64,000 nt of DNA from Ryuthela nishihirai (GCA_038380435.1 JAWZYU010000661.1:1-64000); one strand, 5' to 3'. Numbered from the stretch's first letter, positions 1 through 11,755 are shown. Numbers and translations: made by a program. Notes: generated by a model not told the origin, from the sequence alone.

Positions 1-141
1 TTTCCAAGCCCATCGGTGTCCCCTACTGACCGTGGGCAGGGCGGGGAATTTTGCGGAGATAAATCTCAACGCTGACCCAGCTGGGACTCGAACCTGGGAA
101 TTACGAGCCTGGCGCGCTACCGACTGAGCCACCCCCGCCCC
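1..141 (-). mobile_element. SINE-A copy, head portion cut by window edge
   Basis: The tRNA-like head and the start of the body are present on the minus strand. The tail lies outside the window. A short deletion sits between the B box and the anticodon-like loop, where other copies read an extra CTACAG. Confidence 0.88.
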
Positions 142-145
142 ATTT

Positions 146-358
146 GGGATGGGACGTGTGCCTTATGAGCGGGAGAGCCATACCTGTGGATGTTAAAGAA
201 CACGCTGGATGACCATGACGGGAGTCTACCATCTGTCTCCTAACAACTGTCCAGTGGGTTCCCTTCCCCAACCTTCTCTGAGCCCTCGAGGTCCTTGTGA
301 CCTGGCCATTTAGCCCATTGTGTTAAAAAAGTGCCGCTCAGGTGTGAAACACCCAACC
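146..358 (+). mobile_element. Old SINE-A fragment, body and tail
   Basis: It begins in the conserved GATGGGACGT core and runs to the CCGCTCA-GTG-AAAC tail, with many substitutions. It lies directly against the head of the preceding copy, so the two form a head-adjacent pair on opposite strands. Confidence 0.75.
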
Positions 359-466
359 GATTTACGCATTTAATATACAAAAAAAATTATCGTAACTGAT
401 TAATCGCCGTAGTTAAATTTATTTACCCACACATTATTTTATACACTACTCATTTCTGGGGCTTTT

Positions 467-855
467 GGGGCCGAGGGTGGCTCAGTCGGTAGCGCGCCAG
501 GCTCGTAATCTGTAGTTCCCAGGTTCGAGTCCCAGCTGGGTCAGCGTTGAGATTTATCTCCGCAAAATTTCCCGCCCTGTCCACGGTCAGTAGGGGACAC
601 CGATGGGCTTGGAAAGGCCGCCGTCCGTCGGATGGGACGTTAAGCCGTGGCCCCGTGTGCGGGAGAGTCATACCCTGTACACGTTAAAGAACACGCTGGA
701 TGGCCTTGACGGGAGGCTACCATCTGTCTCCCAACAGCTGTTTCAGTGGGTCCCCTCCCCCAACCTTCTATGAGCCTTCGGGGTCCATGTGACCTGGCCA
801 TTTAGCCCATGGTGTGCAAAAAAGTGCCGCTCAGAGGTAAAACAACCCAACCCAA
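467..855 (+). mobile_element. SINE-A, full length
   Basis: The copy runs from the GC-rich start through A box, B box, conserved core and CCCAA tail. Flanks carry a 12-bp target-site duplication with one mismatch, TCTGGGGCTTTT at 455-466 and TCTGGGACTTTT at 857-868. Confidence 0.9.
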
Positions 856-993
856 CTCTGGGACTTTTAGTAAAAAAACTTCTCTACTCCAAAGCTTTTA
901 AGACAGTAAAATTACAAATAATAGTAAACAGAAAATTAAGTATTTATTACACATTAGTTGAGTTTTAGTGGAAAATTGAAACCATAACTAACT

Positions 994-1360
994 GACCGGC
1001 ACTTTTTTGCACACCATGGGCTAAATGGCCATATCACATGGACTCCGAAGACTCAGAGAAGGTTGGGAGAGGGGACCGACTGGAACAGCTGTTGGGAGAC
1101 AGATGGTAGCCTCCGTCAAGGCCATCCAGCGTGTTCTTTAACGTGCACAGGGTATGGCTCTCCCGCACACGGGGCCACGGCTTAACGTCCCTTCCGACGG
1201 ACGGCGGCCTTTCCAAGCCCTTCGTTGTCCCCTACTGACCGTGGGCAGGGTGGGGAATTTTTTCGGAGATAAATCTCAACGTTAACCCAGCTGGGACTCG
1301 ATCCTAGGAACTACAGATTACGAGCCTGGCGCGCTATCAACTGAGCCACCCCCACTCCCC
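994..1360 (-). mobile_element. SINE-A, near full length, older
   Basis: All three parts (tail, core, tRNA-like head) are recognisable with scattered substitutions. The terminal pentamer repeat is missing at the tail end, and no clear target-site duplication is visible. Confidence 0.85.
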
Positions 1361-1368
1361 CTTCTATA

Positions 1369-1611
1369 CAGGGCCGGATCTAAGAGGATGGGGGGAGACA
1401 TGCCCACTCCACCCTTCGAGAATGCTAGTAAAGGCAATGGAGTTCAATAATGTTTTTTTTTTAATTTCTTTTATACCTCTGAAACGAAGGGTAAAATGTT
1501 AAACTGCAATAAAAGTATAGTGTTTTGCTCCCCCCCCCCCTCCATCTTTTACACTTTCAGGCTGGATTGCGTTCCCCCCCACTTTCTTATTTCCTTTCTA
1601 GTCCGGTCCTG
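1369..1611. mobile_element. hAT-type MITE with perfect 8-bp TSD
   Basis: A 243-bp non-coding element with terminal inverted repeats CAGGGCCGGATC and (reverse complement of the right end) CAGGACCGGACT. It is flanked by a perfect 8-bp duplication, CTTCTATA at 1361-1368 and 1612-1619, the length produced by hAT transposases. The interior contains long C and T runs and no transposase coding. A related body, without clear ends, occurs near 5445-5565. Confidence 0.82.
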
Positions 1612-1675
1612 CTTCTATATTAAGCAACGGTATAATAATTCCGGATTTGTTTTTTTTTTTTCTTTTTTTTTTTTG

Positions 1676-2068
1676 GGGGGGGGGGGGACGGTGGCTCAGT
1701 CGGTAGCGCGCCAGGCTCGTAATCTGCAGTTCTCAGGTTCGAGTTCCAGCTGGGTCAGCGTTGAGATTTATCTCCGCAAAATTCCCCGCCCTGCCCACGG
1801 TCAGTAGAGGACACCGATGGGCTTGGAAAGGTCGCCGTCCGTCGGATGGGACGTTAAGCCGTGGCCACGTGTGCGGGAGAGCCATACCCTGCGCACGTTA
1901 AAGGACACGCTGGATGGCCTTGACGGGAGACTACCATCTGTTCCCAACAGCTGTTCCAGTGGGTCCCCTCCCCCAACCTTCTCTGAGCCTACGGGGTCCA
2001 TGTGACCTGGCCATTTAGCCCATGGTGTGGAAAAAAGTGCCGCTCAGAGGTAAAACAACCCAACCCAA
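1676..2068 (+). mobile_element. SINE-A, full length
   Basis: The head begins directly after a T-run and a G-run (1651-1687), which obscure the exact 5' end. The body and the CCCAACCCAA tail are typical. One base of the usual GTCTCC motif is deleted near 1940. Confidence 0.88.
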
Positions 2069-2226
2069 CTCTAAGCCTTCAGGATTATTTTATATACAAA
2101 TGGGTAAGTAGCCTTACCCATTTGTGTTAAAAACTATTCAGGATTTTTTCATGGATTGTTTCCATGAAAGACTTTGCTTTATTACGGCAATTGCTTTTCA
2201 TTTTTGGACATGTACTTTTTTGTGTT

Positions 2227-2524
2227 GGATTGGACTGTTTTACTACTGAGCGGCACTTTTTTTTTCCACACAATTGGAGCAATGGACTCCCATTTGTTTT
2301 GGTGCACAACGACCCCCGAAGACTTAGAGAAGGTTGAAGAAAAGTATCCAATAAACAACTCTTGGGAGACAAGTGGTAGTCTCTCTTCAAGGCCATCCAG
2401 CGTGTTCTTTAACGTGCACAAGCTACGTCTCTGATACACATGTCACAACGGTTTAACGTGCCATCTGACGAATGACAGCGTTTCCAAGCTGAACGGTGTC
2501 CACTTCCTCAGCGACGGCACTGGA
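2227..2524 (-). mobile_element. Old SINE-A fragment without head
   Basis: Tail and body are recognisable on the minus strand but diverged. The tRNA-like head is absent. It ends where a plus-strand copy begins, so the two old copies are arranged head to head. Confidence 0.75.
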
Positions 2525-2528
2525 GAGG

Positions 2529-2899
2529 GCGGGGGTGGCTCGGTCTGTGACTCTCCAGGTTTGTAGTTTGCAGTTCCCAGGTTCAAGTCCCTCCTGAGCC
2601 AGGGTTAAGATTCATCTCCCCGAAACTCCCGCTCAGTCAGTAGGGGACCACAACGTACCTTGGAAAGACAGCCATCCTTCGGATGGGACATTAAGCCGTG
2701 GCCCCGTGTGCGAAAGAGTTATACCCAATGCTCGTTAAAGAACACGCCGAATGGCCTTGACTCTGGAAGTTACCATCTGTCTACTAAGAGTTCTCCAGTG
2801 GATCTCCTCCTCCCACAATCTTCTCTGAACCATCGGTGTCATTGTGGCCTGACCATTTAGCCCACTGTGTGCAAAAAAGTGCCGCTCAGAGATAAAAGG
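2529..2899 (+). mobile_element. Old SINE-A, near full length
   Basis: Diverged head (GGTGGCTCGGTC, then B box GGTTCAAGTCC), core and tail up to GCTCAGAGATAAAA. The tail pentamers are lost. Sequence differs from young copies throughout, which suggests an early insertion. Confidence 0.78.
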
Positions 2900-3009
2900 A
2901 GCCCGGAGAGCTACCGACATTTTATTTTGAGACATTTGCAGTGGTTATGTCAGCATTCAAAAACTATCTTAAAAAAAACTCAGTACGGTTACACCAACGA
3001 TCCTGCTGG

Positions 3010-3198
3010 GGAGAAGGAATGGCTCAATCGGTAGCGCGCCAGGCTTGTAATCTGCCAGTACCCAGGTTTGAGTCCCAACTGTGTCAGTGTTGATATTTTT
3101 CTCCAGTAACCCCCCCCCCCCCCCTCCCTGGTTAAGAAAGGGGAGATTGACGAGCTTGGAAAGGGAAGCTATCCATGGGATATTAAGGCGTGGTTCTT
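3010..3198 (+). mobile_element. Old SINE-A fragment, 5' half
   Basis: The tRNA-like head (GGCTCAATCGGTAGCGCGCC; B box GGTTTGAGTCC) and the start of the body are present. It is interrupted by a run of about 16 C at 3108-3124 and cut off where a SINE-B copy begins. Confidence 0.75.
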
Positions 3199-3200
3199 GT

Positions 3201-3403
3201 AAATAAAAAAAATAAATACCCCCCCAAGCAGCTGCTTGCCACAGAGGTCTGACAGGAGCCTGTTAGTTTATATGCCATAGTAGAAGGTCTGAGAGGATGG
3301 CAGGACCTCAGCAGAAAAACGACACAGACATCCATGCCTTACCCGGGGCTCGAACCCAGGTCCCTTAGATCAGTAGCCAAGCGCGCTAACCACTCGGTGC
3401 ACG
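3201..3403 (-). mobile_element. SINE-B, full length
   Basis: Family B is a second tRNA-derived SINE of about 200 bp. On its own strand it begins with a Leu/Ser-type head (GGCCGAGTGGTTAGCGCGC, then B box GGTTCGAGCCC), continues with a CTGCTGAGGTCCTGCCATCC body and a conserved CAAGCAGCTGCTTG near the end, and finishes in a T/A-rich tail. In this copy the tail is at the left and the tRNA head at the right. Confidence 0.85.
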
Positions 3404-3450
3404 ATAAAAAAAAAACATTGGATAGCCTCCCTCAAACTTCTCGGAAAAAA

Positions 3451-3740
3451 GTTGGATTGTTTACCTCTGAACGTCATTTTTTTGCACACAATAGGCTAAA
3501 TGTCACAAGGTCACGAGGACCCCGAGAAGGTTAGAGGAAGGGGACGCAGTGGACAACTGTTAGATGACAAATGGTAGCCTCCCGTAAATCCACCCAGCGT
3601 GTTCTTTAACGTTCACGACGCATACGATCGCGGCACATGGATCGCGGCTTAACGCCCCATCCGACAGAAAACGGTCTTTCCAAGCCCATCGATATCCCCT
3701 GCTGACCAAGAACGAAGATAAATCTCAAAGTGGCTCAGGT
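3451..3740 (-). mobile_element. Old SINE-A fragment without head
   Basis: Tail, core and the beginning of the body are recognisable on the minus strand. The copy stops before the A box. The next 60 bp (3741-3800) loosely resemble a further SINE-A tail. Confidence 0.72.
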
Positions 3741-3800
3741 GAGCTAATGATATTTTTGAGCAGCACTATTTTTTTGCGTCTAATGGCCCAAAATGGTTCA

Positions 3801-4800
3801 TTCTAACCTGTTTAAAACTCCAGAAGTCCGAACGATTACCGATGAAGTAGTCGTCAAACGTCATAAGTTTTTGCAGCTGGAAATTTGTGCGCGTCCCCTA
3901 CATAAGGCCGTGCAACAGTAAACACATGGGGGCTATCAGGTGACGGCGTTCATTTGTCACTTTCAACGGATAATCGCATAGTGGATCGCCAAAAGCGGAA
4001 ACCTATTTCAGCTAAGTGCTCGTTAAGCACATATCGCTAACAGAAGAGAGAAACCGTTCGTTGCTCGAGGCTGTTGCATTCAGCTTGCCCACAATTTATG
4101 GCGTGTTTGTTGAGTCTGTGTATTGGGCAGTAAGCTGAGCAGTCCTTGTTATTAAGCAGGCTATAGAGCCGATCGAATCGTACTTATTTAATAGGAGAGG
4201 AAACCGGGAAAAAAAAATCTCCAAGAAGGATGATGAAATTCGATTTAATAGTAACTTTGATACATAAGTGTATTATGGTTGTTGAATTAATTATAATGAG
4301 AAGTATTTGTAGAAATTTTATTGGTTTCATGACTGCTATGTTTTTTTTCTTATTAATTTCTATTTAATATTTTTGTTTTCTAAAGGGTAGATATATTTGG
4401 GTTTAAAAAGGAAGCAGATTTTAATTTAATTATATTATTGCAAAGCAGTGTTAGATATTGTATCATCAGGGATAAATAATGCGAATGACGCACCACTCCA
4501 CACACAGTCAATGATTATGGATTTTTATGGACAAATAATATTGTACAATTATACGTATTAGCATAAATACAATATATACACACACAAAAAAAAGGAAATT
4601 TATACAATAAAATAGATATTGCGAAAAGAAAAACCACAAATTATAAAAAAATCATTCAGTATATAATTATTTTTATTTTATATTATTTCATTATCATTTA
4701 TATATATATCTTATATTCATATATTCCACTTCATTGACACACAAAGTATATAGTTAATACCAATAAATTACTCGATGCTAGTTCAACTGAAATGGGAAAT
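3801..4800. other. Unassigned spacer, increasingly AT-rich
   Basis: I see no gene here. The first 400 bp are of mixed composition with no frame of interest. From about 4240 the DNA is very AT-rich with A, T and TA runs. Confidence 0.6.
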
Positions 4801-5187
4801 TGGGTTGGGTTGTTTTACCTCTGAGCGGCACTTTTTTGCACACCATGGGCTAAATGGCCAGGCCACATGGACCCCGAAGGCTCAGAGAAGGTTGGGGGAG
4901 GGGACCCACTGGAACAGCTGTTGGGAGACAGATGGTAGCCTCCCGTCAAGGCCATCCAGCGTGTTCTTTAACGTGCACAGGGTATGGCTCTCCCACACAC
5001 GGGACCACGGCTTAACGTCCCATCCGACGGATGGCGGCCTTTCCAAACCCATCGGTGTCCCCTACTGACCGTGGGCAGGGCGGGGAATTTTTCGGAGATA
5101 AATCTCAACGCTAACCCAGCTGGGACTCGAACCTGGGAACTACAGATTACGAGCCTGGCGCGCTACCGACTGAGCCACCCCCGCCCC
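4801..5187 (-). mobile_element. SINE-A, full length
   Basis: Complete copy ending in the TTGGGTTGGG pentamer tail at the left. A 10-bp duplication TGAAATGGGA lies near 4787-4796 and at 5188-5197, so the insertion site can be placed with fair precision. Confidence 0.9.
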
Positions 5188-5277
5188 TGAAATGGGAGAA
5201 ATCACTCTCAGTTTCATGTCCATTTCAAATCTAGAGGAAAAATTATATTGACACGGATGGGATACGAGTCTACGTTT

Positions 5278-6845
5278 GCTGAAGTCGTGAGTTCAACACT
5301 AGGAGGTCGTGAGTTCAATATTAGAAGGTCGTGGGTTCAACAACAGGAGGTCGTGGGTTCAACATCAGGAGATCGTGGGTTCAACACCCTTTGAATGCAA
5401 CGTTTTCAAAGTCATTAATTTTTTTTGAAAATTTTTTTAAATTTCTGAAACGAAGGTAAAATGTTAAACTGCAATAGGAGTATAGTGTTTTGTCCCCCCT
5501 ACCTTTTACATTTTCCGACTCGATTGAGTCCCCCCCCCCCCTCTTCTTATTTCTTATCCAGGTCGTAGGTTCAGCATCCGGAAATCATGGGCTCAACATC
5601 AGCAGGTCGTTGGCTCAATATTAGAAGGTCGTGGGTTCAACATCAGGAGGTCGTAGATTCAGCATCAATAGGTCATGGGTTCAACATCAGGAGATCATGA
5701 GTTCAAAATCCGGTAGTCGTGGATTCAACATCAGGAGATCATGAGTTTAAAATCCGGTAGTCGTGGATTCAACATCAGTTCATGATTCAACATCATCAAT
5801 TCAGGTCGAGCTTCCACTGAGGCTCGACCCATTGGACAGCTGTTAGGAGACAGAGAGAAGTCTCCCATCTCCCATCAAAGTCATCCAGCGTATTCCCGTC
5901 AAGGTCATCCAGCGCGTCGAGGATACGAGAAATTCGGACCAAGTCCCCTCCCTCCTTGGAAATAAGTTAAGTCCATTAATGCAAATAAGTAGGGTATTAA
6001 GTCTTTGCAATCTTTATAGTCACAAGGGAAAATTTATCTCTCATTTAGCTGGAGTGATAACAACGGGGGGACTCATGCTAAAGGGCATCACATTCAGCAA
6101 AAATTTTAAAATTAAATATTTCTAAACTTTAAAAATTTATTGTTAGTTTTATTCGTTAAGGTTAAGGCATATGTTCTAAATTTAATTCGTAGAAGACCTA
6201 GATTAGATGCTAGCAAATAGCGCCTTAAAACAATCTTTCCCAGCAGGGACGTCTTAGAAATTTAAGGGGGCGATTTCTTTAGTTGATAGAAATAGATTAA
6301 ATGGAATATTGAATAGTTGAATCTGAATTGGTGATGTTGAATCCACGACCTGAATTGATGGTGAATTCATGGATTTAACATCAGGACGTCGTGTGGTCAA
6401 AAACAGGAGATCGTGGGTTCAACATCAAAACGTCATGTGTTCAACATCAGGAGGTTGTAGGTTCAACGTCAGGAAGTCGTGGGCTCAACATCAGGAGGTC
6501 TTGGGTTCAACATCAGTAGGTCTTGGGTTCAACATCAGGAGGTCGTAGGTTCAGCATCAATAGGTCATAGGTTCAACATCAGGAGGTCGTAGGTTCAGCA
6601 TCAATAGGTCATAGGTTCAACATTAGGAGATCATGGATTCAAAATCAGGTGGTCGTGGATTCAACATCAGGACGTCGTGTGTTCCAAATCAGGAGGCAAG
6701 GGTTCAATATCAGGACGTCGTGTGGTCACAAACAGGAGGTCGTTGGTTCAACATCAAAACGTCGTATGTTTAACATCAGGAGGTAGTGAGTTCAACATCA
6801 AGAGGTCGTAAGTTTAACATCAGGAAGTCTTGGGTTCAACAAGTT
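5278..6845. repeat. Minisatellite, 20-22 bp unit, three blocks
   Basis: Imperfect tandem units with consensus close to GGTCGTGGGTTCAACATCAG occupy about 5278-5400, 5570-5800 and 6340-6845. The blocks are separated by unrelated AT-rich DNA, C-runs and a hAT-MITE-like piece (5445-5565). Individual units vary in length. The GGGTTCAAC part resembles a Pol III B box, which may be chance. Confidence 0.82.
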
Positions 6846-6852
6846 CGTAATC

Positions 6853-6995
6853 TGTCCATCGGATGGGACGCAAAGTCGTGTTCCACGTGTGAGCTGTACC
6901 TTTTGCAGGTTAAAATAACATGCTGAATGTCCTTGACGAGAGGCTCCCGTCTCTCTTCTAACCGTTTTCCAGTGGGTTACCTTCTCTTAGCCCCT
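6853..6995 (+). mobile_element. Old SINE-A fragment
   Basis: The core (CATCGGATGGGACGC) and part of the tail are readable but diverged. It ends where the next, younger copy begins, so the younger copy probably landed in it. Confidence 0.65.
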
Positions 6996-7380
6996 GGGGG
7001 GCGGGGGTGGCTCAGTCGGTAGCGCGCCAGGCTCGTAATCTGTAGTTCCCAGGTTCGAGTCCCAGCTGGGTCAGCGTTGAGATTTATCTCCGCAAAATTC
7101 CCCGCCCTGCCCACGGTCAGTAGGGGACACCGATGGGCTTGGAAAGGCTGCCGTCCGTCGGATGGGACGTTAAGCCGTGGCCCCGTGTGCGGGAGAGCCA
7201 TACCCTGTGCACGTTAAAGAACACGCTGGATGGCCTTGACGGGAGGCTACCATCTGTCTCCCAACAGCTGTTCCAGTGGGTCCCCTCCCCCAACCTTCTC
7301 TGAGCTTTCGGGGTCCATGTGGCCTGGCCATTTAGCCCATGGTGTGCAAAAAAGTGCCGTTCAGAGGTAAAACAACCCAA
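6996..7380 (+). mobile_element. SINE-A, full length
   Basis: Complete young copy with intact A box and B box. The tail has a single CCCAA unit. No clear target-site duplication is visible against the older fragment on its left. Confidence 0.9.
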
Positions 7381-9520
7381 ATCCTTAATTTATGGAAACC
7401 AGTGAACATATATAACTTTCATTCTTACATTGAGGGACAACACACATTTGCTTTAAGCTCTACGAAACCAAATACAAAAAAATTTCAAACTTTAAAACCA
7501 TTGAATATGGAAAATTGGAATGTTAAATAACAGAATATAATAAAAATTCGTGTTTTTTCAGCACTTTAAGTTATTTTTAATGATAAATATATATCAAAAA
7601 TTAGCATTTTATTAAAAATACGTAATATAAAACTTCTTTTAAACTACCAGTATTTTAATAAGTAATAAGTATTTACCTTTCCCCACCCCCTAAAGAAAAA
7701 AAAAGCACATGCTGATAAGTACTGATGCTCTGACTGTTCGATTCAGTTCCACTAATGGTGAGAGCTTAGAACAACCACTACTTTCTGATCGAGCCATTCC
7801 GCCTACTACGCATCTAAAAAAAAAATCCCTCTCTTGTAAAACAACTCACTTTAGCTCGAATCCAATCTTGTTAAACTCCAGCGTGTTATAACGTTTTTTC
7901 AGGCAGTAAATATAAGAAACAGAAAAAAAAATACCAAAAAGGCTTCATATAAACATGTATCCTACAACAAAGCTTCTGTTGCTCATGGAGATCACATTAT
8001 TGCATTAATAATACATGCACAAACTGCATGGAACCTCTATTAAGTTTTAATTTACTTTGTTATATATATATCTGTGCATGTTTATATATTACTTATTTTC
8101 TTCACGTCAGATTTATGCTCACTGAGCGCATTGAGATTGACTAGGCTAACAGTGGCGTGTAATTTGGCCTCCCTGTTTCAAAACTCGATGTTCCATAGAG
8201 AAACTTTTCAGTCAATACTTGCTGGTGCCTTGTACAGATGCGTGTGGACATCGACCAAATTATAGTTTGTTTTTTGATGGATGATACAAGTTAACTTTCG
8301 ACCCCCTTCTCCTTCCCCTGTAGTCTGCTTCTATTATTTCTAGGTTTAATTTTCGCAGTCAATCAGTCTATACGAACCACCACTACCAGACGCATTAGCA
8401 GCCTAAGACAGCAATCCAGTGGCAGTAAAATAAAAACCAAACAAGCGTTTTCTCATTAAATGTTTTGCATTATTGACGAGACTCGATTTCATAACAGTCG
8501 TAACAGTTCGTGCTTTCAGCGGAACAATCGAATACGTGGAAATCGACAGCCACAGTCTGGAGGGAAGAAGGCAGAAAGATTAAAAAAACACAAAAAAAAG
8601 AAGGTCGCATTCAGTGTTACGGATTGCTGCTTCTCCGTTGATGGCAGAGAGACTTTACGGCTGAGAGGACAATATGAGTCGAACCACTGAATAGCCCCCT
8701 CTCCCCCTCTTTTTAAACGAGTTAATCGAGCCAATACGGTCATTTATTTTTGCTCGCTGAATGTGGGTTTGGGCTGTGAGTTTTGCAAAGAGAAGGGAAA
8801 TTAGTTTCGGTAAGAGCGCTTAATGGGAAGTTTATGAAGTGAATTTAGATGGATGTAATAAGAGTTGTGTCGCTGTTTGTGTTTTGTCGTAATAGGTTGC
8901 CGCATTTGCATGTATCGTGGGTAGCGGAGTGAGATTTTTGCTATTAGCTTGAGGGATAGTAAAGGGAATAAATTCAATAACATCTTAAAGCCAGGAGCAC
9001 GGAAATTTTGAATCCATACTCATAAGAGATTTTATTGCTTGACAATAAGTCAGTGCAGTAAATAAATTTCGAACTTTGTGTTTTAATAGGCTTTTTCCGT
9101 TTTCTTCCCTTTAACTTGTTTTTAAGTTGGGCCAGAATGTGGCTTGCCCAGTCAAATGGACCAAAAGCATAACAGTACGTTATTACAAAAGGGAAAAGAT
9201 TTTCATCAATAGTAAATATGTTTGTTTTTACTCGAAAGTTTCCTTTGTTGTTCTTTAATTCTGTGCTTCTCAAACTGTGGAATGAGGATCCCCACTGCAT
9301 AGTGAAGCTCAAGTCAGGGAGCCTCGAGATCACAGAATCGGCAGAAGTGTTACTAACATCAGTTTCAACTTTACCAGAGCCATCTACGTCGATTGCTACT
9401 CTCATTGCTAATTTTATCTATTCTTATTTGCTACCAGAAATTCAAACAAAGGGAATCAGAAGATTCGATATTCTACGAAAAAAAAAAGCGATAGGTTTAA
9501 AATGGGAAAGGAAATAATAA
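7381..9520. other. Unassigned unique-looking spacer
   Basis: I recognise no gene or repeat family. Open frames of 60-143 codons exist on both strands but show no familiar motif and overlap each other in antisense. The stretch near 9262-9290 (CTTCTCAAACTGTGG) looks like a hAT terminus, without a partner that I can find. Confidence 0.5.
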
Positions 9521-9714
9521 AAAATAAAATAAACACCCCCTCAAGCAGCTGCTTGCCACAGAGGTCTAACAGGAGCCTGTCAGTTTATATGCCACAGTAG
9601 AAGATCTGAGAGGATGGCAGGACCTCAGCAGAAAACAATACGGACATCTATGTCTTAGCCGGGGTTCGAACCCAGGTCCCGTAGATCAGTAGCCAAGCGC
9701 GCTAACCACTCGGC
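9521..9714 (-). mobile_element. SINE-B, full length
   Basis: The AT-rich tail (AATAAAATAAA) is at the left, the CAAGCAGCTGCTTG motif follows, and the tRNA-like head is at the right. It abuts the 62-bp minisatellite. Confidence 0.85.
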
Positions 9715-9724
9715 GGAATCAAAA

Positions 9725-10440
9725 CGTTACGATGAGAAAAGGAAAAAGGAAACAATGGTTCAAAATGAGAAAAGGAAAGAGAGTCAAAAGGCTCAAAATA
9801 AGAAATGGAAAGGGAATCAAAAAGGTTCAAAATCAGAAAAGGAAATGACAAAAGGATCATATTAAGAAAATTAAAGGGAATCAAAAAGCTCAAAACCAGA
9901 AAGAAAGGGAGTTAAAAAGCTCAAAATAAGAAAAGGAGAGTTAAAATGCTTAAAATGTGAAAAGGAAAGGGAGTTAAAAAGCTCAAAATAAGAAAAGGAG
10001 AGTTAAAATGCTTAAAATGTGAAAAGGAAAGGGAGTTAAAAAGCTCAAAATAAGAAAAGGAGAGTTAAAATGCTTAAAATATGAAAAGGAAAGGGAGTTA
10101 AAAAGCTCAAAATAAGAAAAGGAGAGTTAAAATGCTTAAAATGTGAAAAGGAAAGGGAGTTAAAAAGCTCAAAATAATAAAAGGAGAGTTAAAATGCTTA
10201 AAATGTGAAAAGGAAAAGGAGTTAAAAAGCTCAAAATATGAAAAGGAGAGTTAAAATGCTTAAAATGTGAAAAGGAAAAGGAGTTAAAAAGCTCAAAATA
10301 CGAAAAAGAAAAGAGAGTTAAAATGCTCAAAATGTGAAAAGGAAAGGGAGTTAAAAAGCTCAAAATGCGAAAAAGAAGAGAGAGTTAAAATGCTCAAAAT
10401 GTGAAAAGGAAAAATAATCAAAATATTCAAAATGAGAAAC
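9725..10440. repeat. Minisatellite, 62-bp unit
   Basis: Units alternate a GAGTTAAAAAGCTCAAAAT half with a GAGTTAAAATGCTTAAAATG half, joined by purine runs. The word GTTAAAAAGC recurs at 9911, 9973 and 10035, giving a period of exactly 62 bp. The left part (9725-9900) is more degenerate. The strand is almost pure purine plus T. The following 390 bp (10441-10830) keep the same word style without a clean period. Confidence 0.9.
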
Positions 10441-10831
10441 GGAAATAGAACCTAAAAGTTAAAAACGAGGAAAGGAAAGAAATACAAAATATTGAAATTG
10501 GGAAGAAATGAAATCGACTTATTCAGAATTCAAACAAATAAACTCTTTGAAAAGAAAGTGCCGCTGTAGATTCAAAATTCAAATAAAGAGACGTAAAAAA
10601 GTTAAAAAATTAGAAATTTTCAAATTCTGAGAAAGGATAGTAATAAGTTCGCATTCAGAGAAAAGTAAAAAGTAAAATAGAATTAAATTCGAAGAAACGA
10701 AATGCAAAAGGTTAAAACTGGAAAAAGGTGAAGGAATCCAAAGAGTCAAATTCAAAGCGATGAAAGTAATATCTTCAAAAAAGAGAAAAGGAAAACAATA
10801 GGCTCCGAATAAAAGAAAGAGGAGAAGATTT

Positions 10832-11216
10832 GGGTTGGGTTGTTTTACCTCTGAGCGGCACTTTTTTGCACACCATGGGCTAAATGGCCAGGTCACATGG
10901 ACCCCGAAAGCTCAGAGAAGGTTGGGGGAGGGGACCCACTGGAACAGCTGTTGGGAGACAGATGGTAGCCTCCCGTCAAGGCCATCCAGCGTGTTCTTTA
11001 ACGTGCACAGGGTATGGCTCTCCCGCACACGGGGCCACGGCTTAACGTCCCATCCGACGGACGGCGGCCTTTCCAAACCCATCGGTGTCCCCTACTGACC
11101 GTGGGCAGGGTGGGGAATTTTGCGGAGATAAATCTCAACGCTGACCCAGCTGGGACTCGAACTTGGGAACTACAGATTACGAGCCTGGCGCGCTACCGAC
11201 TGAGCCACCCCGCGCC
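10832..11216 (-). mobile_element. SINE-A, full length
   Basis: Complete copy. It lies head-out against an older copy of the same orientation to its right (11225-11557). Confidence 0.9.
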
Positions 11217-11224
11217 AATGACAG

Positions 11225-11557
11225 AGGTAAATGTCTAGGTTACAAAGACCTCAAGGACTCAGAGAAGGTTGGGAGAAGGTGACCCAGTGACAGCTGTTAG
11301 AAGACAGTTGGAAATTTCTCATCAAGGTCATCCAGCGTGTTCTTTAACGAGCACGGGTATGCCTCTCCTGCAAACAGGCATGACTTAACGTCTCATTCGC
11401 CGGATGGCGGCTTTCCGAAGCCCGTCGGTCTCCCCTTTCTCACCGAGGGTGGAGATTTAGCAGAGAAAAATTTCATTGCTGACACAAGTAGGACTCGAAC
11501 CTTGGAATTGCATATTTATGAGCCTGGCGCTCTAACAATTGAGCCAACCTCCGTCCC
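11225..11557 (-). mobile_element. Old SINE-A, diverged
   Basis: Body and head are recognisable (GGACTCGAACC as reversed B box, GAGCCTGGCGC, TGAGCCAACC) with many substitutions and small deletions. The tail is missing because the younger neighbour abuts it. Confidence 0.75.
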
Positions 11558-11755
11558 TCAAAGAATGAAGATTTAGGATTAAGAATTCAGAGAAAGGAAA
11601 AGAGAATAATGTTTAAGGAAGAAAAGAAAAAGGATTCGGATCTAAAAAAAACAAAGAAATGGTTTAAAATTTAAAGAACGTAGATTTAAATATGAGGAAG
11701 CTGAAAACTGTGCATTCACAGAAATGATGGCAAAATGGAATTCACAGAAATGATG

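Noticed and set aside
1669..1690. T-run followed by G-run as a possible Pol III terminator or regulatory site
   Set aside because: Homopolymers next to a SINE 5' end are most likely simple-sequence growth; nothing links them to transcription of a real gene.
8974..9405. 143-codon minus-strand open frame
   Set aside because: It overlaps a 99-codon plus-strand frame over most of its length, has no recognisable domain, and its composition is that of AT-rich spacer. It could be an exon, but I have no evidence.
9720..10435. CRISPR-like array (regular repeats)
   Set aside because: The repeats have no unique spacers of constant length; the 62-bp units are simply tandem. The genome is animal, and no cas-like coding is present.
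10835..11098. A recurrent 87-codon open frame (MGCFTSERHFFAHHGLNGQV...) that appears at about twenty places
   Set aside because: It is the antisense of the SINE-A body. Every occurrence coincides with a SINE-A copy, different copies carry stops or shifts at random, and there is no start context, splice site or domain. It is a repeat by-product and would be a false gene prediction.
11014..11238. Recurrent 70-74-codon frame (MALPHTGPRLNVPSDGRRPF...)
   Set aside because: This is another antisense frame of the SINE-A body and head, overlapping the previous frame in each copy.
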